Shown: positions 10,238 through 22,554, numbered from the stretch's first letter. The stretch is 64,000 nucleotides of DNA from Pectinophora gossypiella (GCF_024362695.1 NC_065406.1:3720001-3784000); one strand, 5' to 3'. Numbers and translations are program-made. The notes: generated from the letters alone by a model not told the origin.

Positions 10238-13200
10238 CTAGTAGCCTCCAGTAATGTCGATGGCAGCTCCGGTGATGAAGGAACTCTTGTCTGATGCCAA
10301 GAAAGCTATCAACTCGGCCACCTCTGAAACATGAATTAATAATTATTTTAATAGTAAACCTACTACATAAACATTCTATATACATACTATATTTTTTGGG
10401 AAAATAAAATATTTTAAGAGATATAAAATAAACGTCTGTAATTTTTAAAACTGTCAAGTAGCCAATCTGTCCCTTTTCATTTCGGCGGATAAGAAAATGA
10501 CGGGCGTAACGGGTATATAGGAGGTGTCTGCAGGAATAGGGGCCAATAACAACCTGTAGCTTCTCCCAATCTTCCCAGGGGCACTTGCTTAAGGATGGCT
10601 TCTCTCACTTTGTCAGGAACGGTCTTGATGATCGGCGTGTCGATGAACCCGGGCAACACTGCGTTTACTCTGGAAATACAAGAAGCATTTTTTTTTCACT
10701 CTCTAACTTGCGATCGGTTTTCCAACCATAAGCAGTTTTTTGCTAAGCAGTATTGGCGTGTAAGGCATGCCCACCCATTGTTGGGATGCCTGCATGAAGA
10801 TTACTGTAGATTGCTACAGGTTATCCCAAGTGTAGGATCTCTTCAAACTTCTTGTTTGTAGTGGCTCGCTTAAGACTTGGGCAAGTTGGTTTTGGTGATG
10901 TTCGATCCTGTCCCTATAGGTTGCGGTCATCGCTTTTATCCCCTCTCGTACTGTAGGAATGTTTAAGTACTGGTGGATTTCATCCATCTTTGTGAACCAA
11001 GGGGCATTTACTATGGCTTTGAGTACACCATTCTGATATCTTTGTAATATCTCTGTGTTGGAGGTTTTTGCGGTTCCCCATAACTGGATACCATAGATCC
11101 AGACTGGCTTTAGTATTACTTTATAAATCAATAGCTTGTTATTGACGGATAGTCGAGATCTTCTTCCCAAGAGCAAGAAGCATTTTTTAGGATAGCAGTC
11201 TCAACGCGAACGCTATTCCGCGACTTAGTGTGCGCTTAGAGGACTCGCTAGTGTCGTCTATCGATAGAGTATCGATTGTAGAAAAAATACAATAGTATCG
11301 ATGGTTCTTGCAATGAGGCACTTTCCAGGCTACGTTCCTCAAACACAATATAGATGGCGCTGTACAGATTTGTCTTCGTTTAGGCGATTCTCACACTGCC
11401 CCGCATGATGCAGCGTAGCGCGTGGATGCTTGTTCTTCCGTTGCTTGTAAGTATCTCTCTAACACGCATCCACGCGCTACGCTGTATCATGAGGGGAAGT
11501 GTGAGAATCGCCTTAACCTTCTAATTTCATGGACAACAGACATATTTCTCTTTGTTTTTGGGTATAAATGATGACCCTTTTTATTACACCTAGGCACAAT
11601 TACACCTTCCACCCATTATTATTCTGTTCAAAATAAAGAGAAGCAATGTAATTAGCAACATAATTCTATACATAAAATATGGTCCAAATATCAAGCAACA
11701 ATTATGCTTCAACTACAATAAATTGTGGAACATGCAGGACGACCGTCTTTCTATTTGCGCCAAGACTTCAATAATATTTTGAAGCCGGTATATTTCTTTT
11801 AAATTACTTTTGTCAATAACAAAATGCGATACCGCCTTCGCTTAATGTTGCTGCAGTATGTTTAACGTGTCGTTAAAGGCTCTAGTAATATGTTTACCTG
11901 ATTCCGAATTTCCCCAACTCCTGGGCGGCTGACTGCGTCATACCAACAACGCCGGCTTTGCTGGCTGAATAATTTGTTTGTCCTGTAATAATACAAAAAA
12001 AAAAGCTTTTTATTTGGTACTGTTATTTGATATACTTATACAGGGTGTTAGCGGCATCATAACTAAAACTTTGAGGGATGGTTCAGACCATGGTTCTGAG
12101 TTGAACTGGAAATAATTTAAAAAATCATGAATTTTCTGACAGAAAATTCCACTTTATATCAACTCAGAATCGTGGTCTGAATCATCCCGCCAGTATTTGT
12201 TACAGTGTCCCTAACACCTTTACGTACGTGTACGGGGAGTATGTGACATCGTAACGAATACTGAGGGGAGATAATTCAGCTCATTATTCTGAGTTAATAT
12301 TCTTTCTTGGCTAGAGATGCTAGAGTAATCGGGTCGTTAGGATCGTATATTACGTCCTTCGTAAGTGACGTAATAGTTATCTTTTTATTCGCAAATATAT
12401 CTTGTTATTTATTATATTCATTCTTCCATAATCTGGTCAATTCTCAGATAACTATATTTACAATCCCAAGTAGCAATCAAGAATTGTGATTAAGTCATAT
12501 ATGTCTAAACTTTAGCTAAAGTGAGATTTATCCAAATCAAATAGGACTTATTAGGACTTCATAAATTCATTTCCTTCTTTAATACTATATAGTTTTCAAC
12601 AAATCCTACTTTAGATAATTTAGAATACACAAAACCAAGTTAAGTATTCACAAAACTATTTAGTCTTATCTCAGCCTACTGTTAAGTCTACAAGTATTCT
12701 TTTACTTTACTCAGATTATTTAAAGGCTCACTTAACACTAAATTGATTTAGTGAAGTATCAGTTTAGTCTTGTAAAGTAAAAATTGATTGCCTAGATATA
12801 CTTAAGGCAATTTTTATTATTTGTTGCTCCTATACAAGACTGTTTTATTCGTTTTTGACTACAATAAGTAAAACATAAGAAAAGTCTATTCAATGGACGA
12901 TAAAATCGAAATAGAAGCAAGCAGAAAGATGGATGAAGTCCAAATAATAAAAGGATCTGGTGGTTTTCGAAGGCAGAATATTAAATACAGAAAACTAACC
13001 TGTGATAATGCACATCCCACTGTTTTTGTTAGCGATGCGATATCTTCTTCATTGCCATATTTTTTTTATATCGATTGGTATAACACAATCATTTAATTTT
13101 GGCAAAAAATCGTAAGTTCCTGTTTTACAAATCCGATCCAGCGCGTGGCGGCCCAGGTACCTACGTCTCGCACAAATCTTCTCAAAAATGACTAAGCTAG

Positions 13201-16200
13201 TCTAACCTAGTCTAAGCGCACGGCAACACTACACTATGAAAAATCGAGTTTTATATTAAAACCTGCTAAGTTCAAATATAAAATTAGGTACCTATTAGTC
13301 TAATAATAAATAAATCCAATCATAAACATAGACGTGAAATGAGAGCCAAGTTCAATATTATGCAATGCTTTGGTTGTTGACTTCAACGACAAAAGAAGTG
13401 AGATCTAAATGGGTGCCAAGTTCAATGGTCAGTCCTGAAATTTATTTATAAGTAACAGTATAACATATCATATCTTCTTATAACATAAGATAATATATTG
13501 TAGCCTAAGATCTGTCTTATTGTAGGTAAGTACATATCTTCGTAACGCGTGGGTCCTTTTAAAAAGACAAATTCAAAACTAAAAGTCGACTTTATAGGTA
13601 AAATAATATGCCAGTAAAATGGATGAGAGTTGTGTTGTATCGTGGGCGAAAAGCTGACAACCTATCACTGCTAAACACATGTTCCAACTTGCTTACCTAC
13701 CCTTAAAGTACTTGTCAAATGTGGCATCAAGTGGTTTTATGATCACTTAGTGCTCTGCCTACCCCGATAGGGCATATAGGCGTGATTGTATGTTATGTTA
13801 AGTTAATCTACATACCTACCACAAAAAGACCGGCTGTCATGAGTTTTGATTACTTACTGATTCTTACATCTATAGTTAGGTACAGGCACTAATTAGGTAT
13901 TTATGTTAAGCGTTCATGATAGAATCTAATTATTAAAAAGTTGCCAGTTTTTTTTATTTTTTCCTTTATATTCATCTAATTACCTATCTGCATACCAAAT
14001 TTTAACTCTCTAGGTCATCTGGAACTGGGTTAGAGTTTTGATAAAAATGAGTCAGTCAGTCAGTCAAAAAATGAGGATTTTGGACATTAATATCTAAATA
14101 ACCGTTTGAGATAAGCTTATGAAATTTAGAACACTTACATGTATCTCACAAGTCTCAATATATGAGCCAAATTTGATACGTTTATGTGAAATAGTTTTTG
14201 ATTTATGAGGGGGTCAAAAGTGGCTCCAAATGGTTCGTGTAATAATACACACGGTGCGGCTCGCCAGTTCTATTTCTTGAACTTGGCTTGACACGCTACC
14301 GCGTGTCTAGATACTTTTCTTTCTTCTTTCATTCTTTCTTTTAATAATTTTAAAAATGTACCTATTTTTAACTAAGCTTTATTCACAATCATAAACAAAA
14401 CATATCTATTTTAAGTTTTGTGTATGGTTAAATGCATTTAAAGTGGGCATTAGATTTGATTCCTTTATTTTTTAGCTTGATAAAGACATCGGGAATTTGG
14501 CCGCCTTTTTTAACAATAATGTTTTAGGTGGGATTAGAAACTACCGCGCACACACACGACGTTAATCAAATTGTAAGGGTTCTTCGTATATACAATATTC
14601 AACGGATACTCGTTAATTTTTACAATAATCACATTGTTTCCGTTGGCAATTAGAAGCGCGGTGATCGTACCTACTTTGCGTCAGCGAACCATGTAGGTAC
14701 CTATGAGAATGTATGCACGGAGACTCATTAGCAAATTGAGTTTATGTTTGTTAGTTCCAATTGTGATAAATATTAAATAATTAAGTAAATCACATTCCTA
14801 TCCAAGTAAGAACTCAGCATAACAATATTTTTTTATCTTCCACGAGTCGAAAAACTTACCTCTCAAACAAACATACTTTCCATAGGTTTTAAGCTTGTTC
14901 GATTTTAATTGTTACTTGTTACATAGATGATTCTGGCACAGAATAAACAAACATGATTTTACGACATTACTTTACTAAATCAAAATAGAGGATCACTTTA
15001 GATATAAGAGTTTTAAGTAGGAATTCACTAAATACTTTTTGTCTTAAGTTGGTATACTCCTAGACAATTGAAGTAAAATTTATCTTAACTAGTACTTGAT
15101 GAAGTGCAACTTGACTTTACTTTTCTAAACTGATTCTTACGAAATCAATTGTTTCTAAAGTCTTACTTCATTTAGAAAAATATTACTTAACGCCATTTTG
15201 CATTTACAGGAAGAAAACATGTAATATTTTTTTGACAATATTATCGTCAAAAACTGAAGTAAATTAATATATATTTCTGTTGTAGTAACAATTACTGCGT
15301 TCAGCTGTCACATATTAATAGAAAATGAATTTCTCTATACTATATGTCACCATTTTTTTTATTTGCTGAATAATCAATCCAAATTTTATTATTATTTTTC
15401 TGATATATTAAAGGCCCTTCTGTTTTTTAACACTTTCTATCGATTTTACACGAGAAACAATCATGCGTTTATAATTTCCTGTATGTGAAACGGTAGAATA
15501 ACCTTTTTGTTAAAACAACTTAACAAATATTTTAGACGCCATTTTCTTACAGTCTTCATTTCTTGTGTTAATATAAATGTTCGCCATTATATTCTAAAAT
15601 AAAGACGCGTGAAGTAAAAATCGTTTTAGTATGATCTGAAGTTTTACTTCGTTAAGTTACAATTGACTCAGTGCAATTCAATCCTATAGTCTTAACTAAG
15701 TATTGTAGATATCTTCAAGTATACATTCTTGGTATTAAGTGATACTACAAGAATTCTAAGTTTAGAATATGCAAGAACATTGTCTAAAGTAGGGTTTAAG
15801 TCTGACTTAGCGTTGTCTTAAGTCTGTCTTGTATAAGAGTTAAAGTATGTGCCCACTTTTACTAAACTGTATCTTCAAGATATCTTGAGGGATATCTTGG
15901 AGACATATAAGACTTATCCAAGACAAGGGTTTGATTTAGTCTACTTGCCTTCAAGATATCTACAATTCTCTTTTAAGACAATCGGTTGCTACTTGGGATG
16001 CCCAATATAGTTGTTTTTTCTAGATAAGGCACTTTTTCGTGCCGTATCTTTAATGTTCTTAATACTTGTGGTAAAAGTATATATTTTTTATCTTTATATC
16101 TAAATACCTATCGAGATGTTTTGTTTTTACATAATACACATACCTATCACAGTTGTCTTATTTTTTTTGTATAAGTATAATTATGTACTAGTGTTGTGTA

Positions 16201-19200
16201 AAGAATATCGATATATTAATTTAATAGCTATCAAACTATCGATAGTTTGAGATAGTATTGAACTATTATCGCACGCAAACGTTTTAGTGCTCTGGTTGGT
16301 GTGTAGAAGATGGTAAAGAATACGGCGAGTTTAGAATTGACCACGTTATATTTTCAATAGAGGCACACAAAAATACATAATTACGTTGCAGTCGATCGTA
16401 GAAGAGGAGAAAAAGTATTGCCATACATAAAAAGAAAAAATAATAATTTGTTGGACAACTACTGATAGTTTTGTTTCTTCTTCTTCTTCGTCGTTCCCTT
16501 ACTGCTGAGGATCGCGACTACAGGTTATGGTTTTCCACTCAGTACGGCTATATGCTGCGTGGACCACTCTCTAAATGCCGCCTTCAGGGTGTCAGACCAC
16601 CTCGTAGGTGCCCTTCCTCGCTCACGTCTGCCATCCATTTTCCCAACGATGATCTGCTTCTCCAGACCGTGCTTTGGGGACCGCATAATATGTCCGAAGA
16701 AACTTAGAGCACGTTTCCGGCATATTGAGGAGAGCCGCATCGTGATTTTGAGCTCTTTTAATATGGACTCATTCGTTCGTATCGCAGTCCAAGGTATGCG
16801 TAGCAACCTACGCCAACACCACCAATCGCGGCTCTTAAAGCTCCAAGTTTAGGCACCGTACATAAATATGGAAAATACCAGAGCTCGAACCAAGCGAACC
16901 TTAGTTGTACGCAGCGGCGTAGCATAGTGGGGGCGGCCCGCCCCGGGCGGCACTTTTTAGGGGGCGGCAAAATTTCACAATTTATAATATACAGGGTGTT
17001 AGTGACATCGTAACGAATACTCAGGGGGATGATTCAGACCATTACCAGTTAATATCAGGTCGAATTTTTCGTCGCAAAATTCATGATTTTTTTTTAGTTT
17101 TTTAAAATTATTTTCAATTCTATACTTTTGCGATGGAAAATTCCACTTGATATCAACTCAGAATCATGGTCTGAATCATCCCCCTCAGTATTCGTTACGT
17201 TGTCACTAATACCCATACCTACTTGTATGGCTACTGTATGTACTTGTGTGGGGTGTAAGTGACATCGTAACGAATACTGAGGCGGATGATTCAGCTGATT
17301 ATTCTGAGTTAATATCAAGTGGAATTTTCCATCGCAAAAGTATAGAATTGAAAATAATTTTAAAAAACTAAAAAAAAATCATGAATTTTGCGACGAAAAA
17401 TTCGACCTGATATTAACTGGTAATGGTCTGAATCATCCCCCTGAGTATTCGTTACGATGTCACTAACACCCTGTATATAAAAATGAAACCCGGTTTCCAT
17501 TGTCACGACATAGCATAACAACGACTTGACTGATTTGGCTGTTTTTTTTTTTGTAGTTTACTAATAATCTGTATAAGGTTCTTACGGAAAAAAATATTTA
17601 GAAAATCTCTCAGAAATATAGTAAAAAATAATTTTGCATATTTTAAAAAACGCGCGTAACGAATATAAACGTAAATCAATTTAAAACAAAAGAATGTGTG
17701 GTAATTTGTAAATTGAAATATCTAAATAAAAGGGCGGCAAAATTGCGCTACGCCGCTGGTTGTACGGTACGGACGTCGAATACCACCAGATTTGTTCAGT
17801 GAGCTTCAATAGTATCGATAGTATTGTACTATGTCGCTACTATTGTCAGGTTTTGATATATCGATAGGATGCTCCTTTTTATATCAAACTATCGATTGTA
17901 AAACTATCGACAGTTACGCAACACTAACTTACTCTGCGTGATAGGCGGCATATATTCCGCATGAACAATGGCCCCGATTCCTGCAGACACCGCCTAATTT
18001 TATTTTAAGTTATATCCGTCATTTTCATATCCGTCGAAAAGGAAAGGGACGGATGATTCACAGCTTTTAATTTTAGGAAGAATGAGTAAATGAATGAATA
18101 ACCCGGGTGAATCAAAAGGTACGTCGCTGGTATGCAATCCGTTTCACGTGCTGTCTACTTAACTGTGTCGGGTTATTGACGGATGTAAAATTTTTAGACG
18201 GTTGGTTTAGATTTGTGCTTAAAATTGACGTGTGTTCCATAAATTTTATGCTCGTCGATTACCCGTCCCTTTCCTTTTCGGCGGATAAGAAAATGACAGA
18301 TATAACTTAAATTAAAATTAGATGGTGTTTACAGGAATTAGCACCATTATGTTTATGTAACTCACCTAAGTTTCCATATTTGCCTACAATGCTGGATATG
18401 TTGATGATGGACCCTGGTGTCTGAGTTTCCGACATTATTTTTGCAAATGCCCTCATTATCAGGAAGGTGCCCTGAAAAAGAGAAACCACTCGATTTAAAA
18501 CTTAATCTCGGCCTTAGGAGGTTAATACAAACATACATACAGTAGGGTTGTCACCATTCACACATAGATATAAATCCTGCAAATCCTATTGGGATGGACA
18601 GAACTTATGGCAAGAGCGGATCCAGCTTTTATGCCAAGGGGGGGTCACCAGGTCGCTGACAGCCCATTTCCGTGGCGAATTAGATAAAAATGTTTTGTGC
18701 CACCCATGACCTAACCTGTTGCCCGGGGTGGGGGGGTCAAGAGCCCCATGACCCCGGATCCGCCTTTGACTAATGTGTGGTGGATGGATTTGTAACATAT
18801 AATCTATCTGCTTAATAATAAAAATAGAGTCAATCCACCTTGTAAGTCACTCGTAACTCGTAAAAAGCAAAATCATCATATTTTTGAATTTTTTTTATTT
18901 GTCTATTGTAGACCAAAGATGCTCTATAGTCAAACATCTCACAGACAATTGATTTTTTTAAAACCAAAGTTTACCATTACCTTTAAATTTACGTCCATAA
19001 CATTATCAAAGTCCTCGTCAGAAAGCTTCAGCATCCAGTTGTCCCTGGTAATCCCAGCAGAGTTCACCACTATAGTGGAACGAGTCTTGTAATGTTTGAG
19101 AGTGGTTTGTACCAGGTTCTTTACTGATGCCTGGTCAGCCACATCCAATTCTACAGCTGTGTGGTCACCTATGTCTGGAATAATGATTTTTATAGTCTCT

Positions 19201-20633
19201 TCTTCTTGTGTCAGACTGTCACTTGTGAGGTCGATTATCAACTCCATCCATACTGGTGTACTTACATGAGTAAGTAGTAACTGGGACCAAAGGCTTAACG
19301 TGCCTTCCGAAGAACGGATCATCTTACTTTTGCACAATCAGGTGATCAGCTTGTAATGCCCTAACCAAGCTAGGGATCACAAAGTGACTTTCGTGATATG
19401 ACCCTACCAGGATTTGAACCCATGACCTCTGGATCGTTAACCCAACACTCAAACTACAGGACCATGGAGGCCATTACGGAGGAGGTATTGAGCATACAAT
19501 GATCAGGTTAACATAATCACAACAAAAACCTAATAACATTACTACAAAATAAAAAAAATCATTATAAAACCGTTTACCACTAGCACCACAGGCCAATGCG
19601 GTGTGTGTTTTGATAGTATCCACTGCAGAGTCATAGCTCTTGTCGGCAGCTATAACGGTAGCTCCTTCGCGGGACAACACTTGACAGGCTGCCCGTCCAA
19701 TACCAGAGCCAGCACCTATTAACAATACAAAAATATGATGAGTCTTTGAATAATCTGGGTGATCATGCCAACGTCACTATACTTTTGGGTTGTGAGGTGG
19801 AGTACTAACCTCATCAACCCTGGTGTCAGTTACTATTGAACTGCCAAAGGCCCCTGACATGGCTTATGTACATACTTACTAAGTAAATAGTACCTGGGAC
19901 CGACTGTTTAATGTAGCTTCCATAGCATGGATCATCTTACTTTCAGACAATCAGGAGATCTTCCTGTATATCCCCACCGGGAATCAAACCCATGAACTCC
20001 AGATCAAGAGGCTTTTGGTATTTATATGTCAAGATAAACATGACCTTTATAGCAAAAGGTTATCACCTATCACCTGTAATTTTGTCCTTCAAGTTAGATA
20101 CAATGTCACAGTTTAGAAATGTGGTTTGAATAACCTGAATAAACATTGCCACTTTTGGCATGCTTCAACAAATCTTGTTTAATTATAATAGGTGTAATAC
20201 CTTTACTGTAGGTACACCTTAGATTTATCTTTACAACAGATATATTAATTTTTATATTAGGTATTGGATACATTTATGAATGTGAATTAGATTATTTAGG
20301 TAATAGAATAAAACACTCTATACATATACATATATACACCTAAAGGATTAATATAATGGGAAACTTTATAAGTTGTGTGACCTAGAATCTGCTTAGCTGA
20401 CATATTAACAACTCATAAAATAAACATTTTGTTTATTTATTATAAACTTCCAACTAGTAAACAAGCTTTAGGTCCAAATGTAAAGGCCTAAACTGTTATT
20501 TCAGGTTGTGATTTTGAGAAGGAACTTATAGGAAAAATATTAATTTAGAGATAATAGTTACTTGGTTAACATTTTTGAGGTCTTCCATACCTGTAACTAC
20601 GGCCAATCTTCCAGCAACCATGCCAGCCACCAT
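10238..20633 (-). CDS. HSD17B8: estradiol 17-beta-dehydrogenase 8-like short-chain dehydrogenase
   Basis: Seven coding exons on the minus strand, 5' to 3': 20633-20591, 19715-19578, 19174-18981, 18471-18366, 11982-11898, 10669-10554 and 10323-10238. They splice in frame to 255 residues, the normal length. The SDR Rossmann motif TGAGSGIG is at residues 14-21, a NSAG core follows, the catalytic Ser is in 'INISSIVG' (about 152), and YSASK gives Tyr165/Lys169. The C-terminal half (VLPGFIDTPI, then ITGAAIDITGG) is closest to HSD17B8. In vertebrates HSD17B8 pairs with CBR4 as the mitochondrial 3-ketoacyl-ACP reductase of type II fatty-acid synthesis, using NAD. Whether the insect protein does this is an inference. 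Intron 4 (11983-18365) is 6.4 kb of nested transposons. The gene is divergent from the THAP gene. Confidence 0.9.
10466..10544. repeat. MITE fragment (family M) beside the exon-6 splice donor
   Basis: This matches one end of the elements at 17974-18347 and 49299-49669 ('ttcggcggataagaaaatga', then 'ggtgtctgcaggaat' and ggggcc). It stops nine bases into the intron after HSD17B8 exon 6. Confidence 0.65.
10740..11180 (-). mobile_element. jockey-clade LINE fragment (reverse transcriptase C-terminus)
   Basis: A frame of about 120 residues at 11176-10814 reads like the region after the reverse-transcriptase thumb of jockey elements: 'NNKLLIYKVILKPVWIYG', 'LWGTAKTSN', 'NAPWF' and 'IPTVREGIKAM'. Both ends are truncated. 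It sits in intron 5 of HSD17B8 on the same strand. Confidence 0.75.
11308..11760 (+). mobile_element. non-autonomous P-like element, second copy
   Basis: Begins with the family end caatgaggcactttcc, then 'tagatggcgctgtacagatt', and runs on with the same body as 36266-36684 ('tgatgaccctttttattaca', 'cacctaggcacaat', 'aataaagagaagcaat'). The far end is missing or degraded. It is interrupted by a palindromic MITE. Confidence 0.6.
11382..11513. mobile_element. 132-bp palindromic MITE
   Basis: The ends are aggcgattctcacac and gtgtgagaatcgcct, followed inward by matching 'cagcgtagcgcgtggatgc' arms. Only about 35 bp separate the arms. TTA-like bases flank both sides, as expected for PIF/Harbinger-type targets, but the duplication is too short to be decisive. 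Confidence 0.65.
12041..12300. mobile_element. CAGGGTGTTAG palindromic element, old copy
   Basis: Starts 'cagggtgttagcggcatcat' after TA and ends near 12220 in a decayed 'ccctaacacctt'. A further arm fragment (gtgacatcgtaacgaatactg and onward) fills 12245-12300. Family members with exact TA duplications are at 16992-17473, 51541-51665 and 55598-55801. Confidence 0.6.
12465..15997. mobile_element. putative 3.5-kb DNA element with cccaagtagcaa ends
   Basis: The stretch begins cccaagtagcaa and ends with its inverted copy ttgctacttggg. Both flanks just inside are rich in diverged motifs of the kind taagtct, ttagtcttgtaa and actaagt, unlike the middle. A 67-residue frame at 12893-13096 starts with a plausible ATG but matches nothing I recognise. 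Positions 13940-14300 hold an (agtc)n tract and a tail-like repeat, so the interior is itself mosaic. The element sits in intron 4 of HSD17B8. The target duplication is not resolved. Confidence 0.4.
16525..16852 (-). mobile_element. LINE reverse-transcriptase C-terminal fragment
   Basis: The minus-strand frame at 16806-16525 has 'LRIPWTAIRTNESILKEL', RLSSICRKRALSFFGHIMR and GRAPTRWSD, the usual C-terminal block of lepidopteran endonuclease-reverse transcriptases, probably RTE-like. It is truncated at both ends. Confidence 0.7.
16912..17758. mobile_element. non-autonomous hAT-like element with 8-bp target duplication
   Basis: The ends are cagcggcgtagc and gctacgccgctg (perfect 12-bp inverted repeats). 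The flanks carry the same 8-mer, gttgtacg, at 16904-16911 and 17759-17766. An 8-bp duplication and a CAG...CTG end fit the hAT superfamily. The interior repeats 'gggcggcaaaat' near both ends and is filled by the palindromic element at 16992-17473. It encodes no protein. Confidence 0.8.
16992..17473. mobile_element. complete CAGGGTGTTAG palindromic element
   Basis: Two arms of about 225 bp are inverted copies of each other. They begin 'cagggtgttagtgacatcgt' and end 'gtcactaacaccctg', with TA on both outer sides. Each arm is itself folded, holding 'ggggatgattcagacc' and 'ggtctgaatcatccccc', so the whole can form a cloverleaf-like fold. TA duplication suggests Tc1/mariner-type mobilisation. It has no coding capacity. 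Confidence 0.75.
17974..18347. mobile_element. MITE (family M), complete copy
   Basis: The ends are ggccccgattcctgcagac and an inverted diverged copy near 18330-18347. Inside, 'aagttatatccgtcattttc' on the left is mirrored by 'gaaaatgacagatataactt' on the right. A second complete copy lies at 49299-49669 and a fragment at 10466-10544. Confidence 0.65.
19205..19465 (-). repeat. SINE-B copy
   Basis: Minus-strand copy with the tRNA-like head at the 19.4-kb end ('aggatttgaacccatgacc' is the inverted B-box zone) and the core complementary to 'cggaaggcacgttaagcc'. The tail is shortened. It lies in intron 2 of HSD17B8. Confidence 0.6.
19785..20012 (-). repeat. SINE-B copy
   Basis: Minus-strand copy starting with the tail 'ggttgtgaggtggagtacta' (the complement of the family end) and running to a decayed 'gggaatcaaacccatgaac' head. 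It lies in intron 1 of HSD17B8. Confidence 0.6.
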
Positions 20634-21227
20634 TTTAACCGTAAAAATAACTGCTTTTAATAAATACTTTTACGCCTTAAACGCACAGTAGAAACTAATT
20701 TTATACCTTTGAAGTTTGATCACTGAACTTCATAATAGCATTATCAGCTCGTTTACCAATTCTTATCATATTTGTTATAAACAATTAGACAAAAAGAGAT
20801 AACACATTACGAGCACCAAAGACCGTATCTTTGACGAGTACAAGACGAGCACCTTTAATTTATCTGTTTAGTGACATCTATTGATTCAAATAATAATTTT
20901 AAAAAACGCAACTGACACTGACATTTCCGAGTTAATAAAAGTTCCTGGCAAGGTTTCGTAATGGAAGGATTGACTTTTTATTATTAGTCATAATTTTAGA
21001 TATTTTGTATATATTTAGCTTTAAGTTTGAAAACGGATTGACCGTATCGATATTATAATCGCTAGACACCTAAAACCAAAAGTACGACATGTGGCATGTC
21101 AACGCATCGGACTTATAAATCAGGTGTACTCTGCCGCTCGACAATGATCGATCAGTCACGTTTCGGCCACCGCCGACGTTACATTAGACATAAGCTACTG
21201 CTAAAAATATATTAAAATAGTTGTAAC
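20634..21227. promoter_or_regulatory. bidirectional promoter region, HSD17B8 and THAP gene
   Basis: The 594 bp between the two divergent start codons should contain both promoters. A perfect TATCGATA octamer (DRE) lies at 21045-21052, a common element of insect housekeeping promoters bound by DREF or BEAF-32 in Drosophila. No TATA box is obvious on either side. Confidence 0.55.
21045..21052. promoter_or_regulatory. DRE octamer TATCGATA
   Basis: Perfect palindromic octamer inside the shared promoter, 176 bp upstream of the THAP start. A second copy lies at 21467-21474 in intron 1 of the THAP gene. Function is inferred from Drosophila only. Confidence 0.45.
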
Positions 21228-22369
21228 ATGGCTCCTTGTTCCATTAGATGGTGTGATAAAACAAGTCAAACATCGAGTTTGGAGAAAGATGGGATTACAT
21301 TTCACCTGTAAGTAAAAATTACGGAGGGACGCTCTTTTTTGTTTTTCATCATAGTTATGACGAACGCATTGTAACAGCCATTTTGACTCTTGGTGGCGAT
21401 TGATGTTGATATACAAATGCAAATTTATTCAGTAGTGATGTAGGCACTGCGTTAAATAATAACTCGTATCGATAAATCGAGCTACTTATTTTCACCTTAC
21501 ACTAATTTTAAACATTTTATTATCTATTTATTATTTATTTTAGATTCCCACGGCATCCTAAAATGAAAGAAAAATGGATTAATGTGACAAGGCGAAATAA
21601 CTGGTTTCCATCAAAACACAGTGTGATTTGCTCACGTCATTTTACTAAAGATTGTTTTGTAATGACAAAAAGTCGGCGTCGTCTGCTAGGTTCGGCAATC
21701 CCGACATTACATTTACCTCTTCTGGTGAGTCTTCTTTGAACTTGTTGTCTTTTTGATTAGGTACTACAACCAATTTTTCAATATACCTATACGACTCTGT
21801 AAAAGATGCGATCTTTAAATAAAAAAAACTCAGTATCATTATTAAGTATGAGTTTAGCTAAATATACCTATTACCTATGATCTTCAACAATAGTTTGGGT
21901 TCTTAAAGTTTTCTATTTCCAGAGCGCAGGGGAGAAGTCGGATGATTCGAGCTCAGAATCCAGCACAGAATCCAGCATATCAACAGAATCGACGCAATCC
22001 AAAAAAAGGAAAGAATTTCCAGGAAGTCCTTCAGACTACGATTCGCCAACGGAAAAACGCTTGTGTAGGAGGATCATCGATTTAACAGAAGCAGTTTCAT
22101 TAAAAAATAGAGAATTAAAAAATCTTCGAGAAAAATTACGGTACACACGGAAAAGGGTGGCTTTTTTGGAAAATGCTTTAAGTGGGGTGGACAAACAAAA
22201 AATAGTAAAGGTAGAAAATCTAGACGAACCAGAAAGCTCGTCGATAAAAGACGATTCGGCCTATATGAAGATCAGTCCCCGTTCGAGTCCACTTACAATC
22301 TTGCTAAAAAGCGATCCCCTTGATACCTCTCCGCACGGAGCCTCGCGTTCTCCTAAATCTTCGACGTGA
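21228..22369 (+). CDS. THAP domain-containing protein with coiled coil
   Basis: Three exons, 21228-21307, 21544-21724 and 21923-22369, give 235 residues. The N-terminal THAP zinc finger is complete: Cys4, Cys9, Cys56 and His59 as the C2CH ligands, the conserved Pro29 and Trp38, and AIPTL at 78-82 in place of AVPTIF. A Ser/Glu-rich linker with a KKRK nuclear signal follows, then a coiled coil at about 134-177 and a Ser/Pro-rich tail. THAP proteins bind DNA in a sequence-specific way, and many derive from P-element transposases. No transposase catalytic part is present here, so this is a small THAP1-like regulator. The start at 21228 places Cys4 correctly. Target genes are unknown. Confidence 0.88.
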
Positions 22370-22554
22370 CCTCTTTCAAGCAAAATACTCACGTCACATG
22401 CGGTGTTACGTGCTTGTAATTTTATTATCTATTTCCCGAACGGGTACTAAGTATAAATACCTACTTTAGTAGGTACCTACAATAAAAACAACTAATCGAC
22501 AAAATCAATATTTTTTTTTTGAAGTGAGAGAGGTTTTTTTTTCGAAACTCCTAG

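Larger units (their letters stand above)
16189..17926. mobile_element. composite TATCGAT-type element holding a LINE piece and a hAT element
   Basis: The left side (16189-16270) starts tagtgttg and carries atcgat/actatcgatagt motifs. The right side (17805-17926) has the same motifs and ends caacacta, the inverted end. These are the ends of the family seen complete at 22690-23396. Between them lie a LINE fragment (16525-16852) and a hAT-like element (16912-17758). Flanking 8-mers do not match, so a simple single insertion is not proven. Confidence 0.4.

Noticed and set aside
12893..13096. 67-residue frame as a host gene
   Set aside because: It sits inside a putative transposon within an intron, has no recognisable domain and no matching splice partners.
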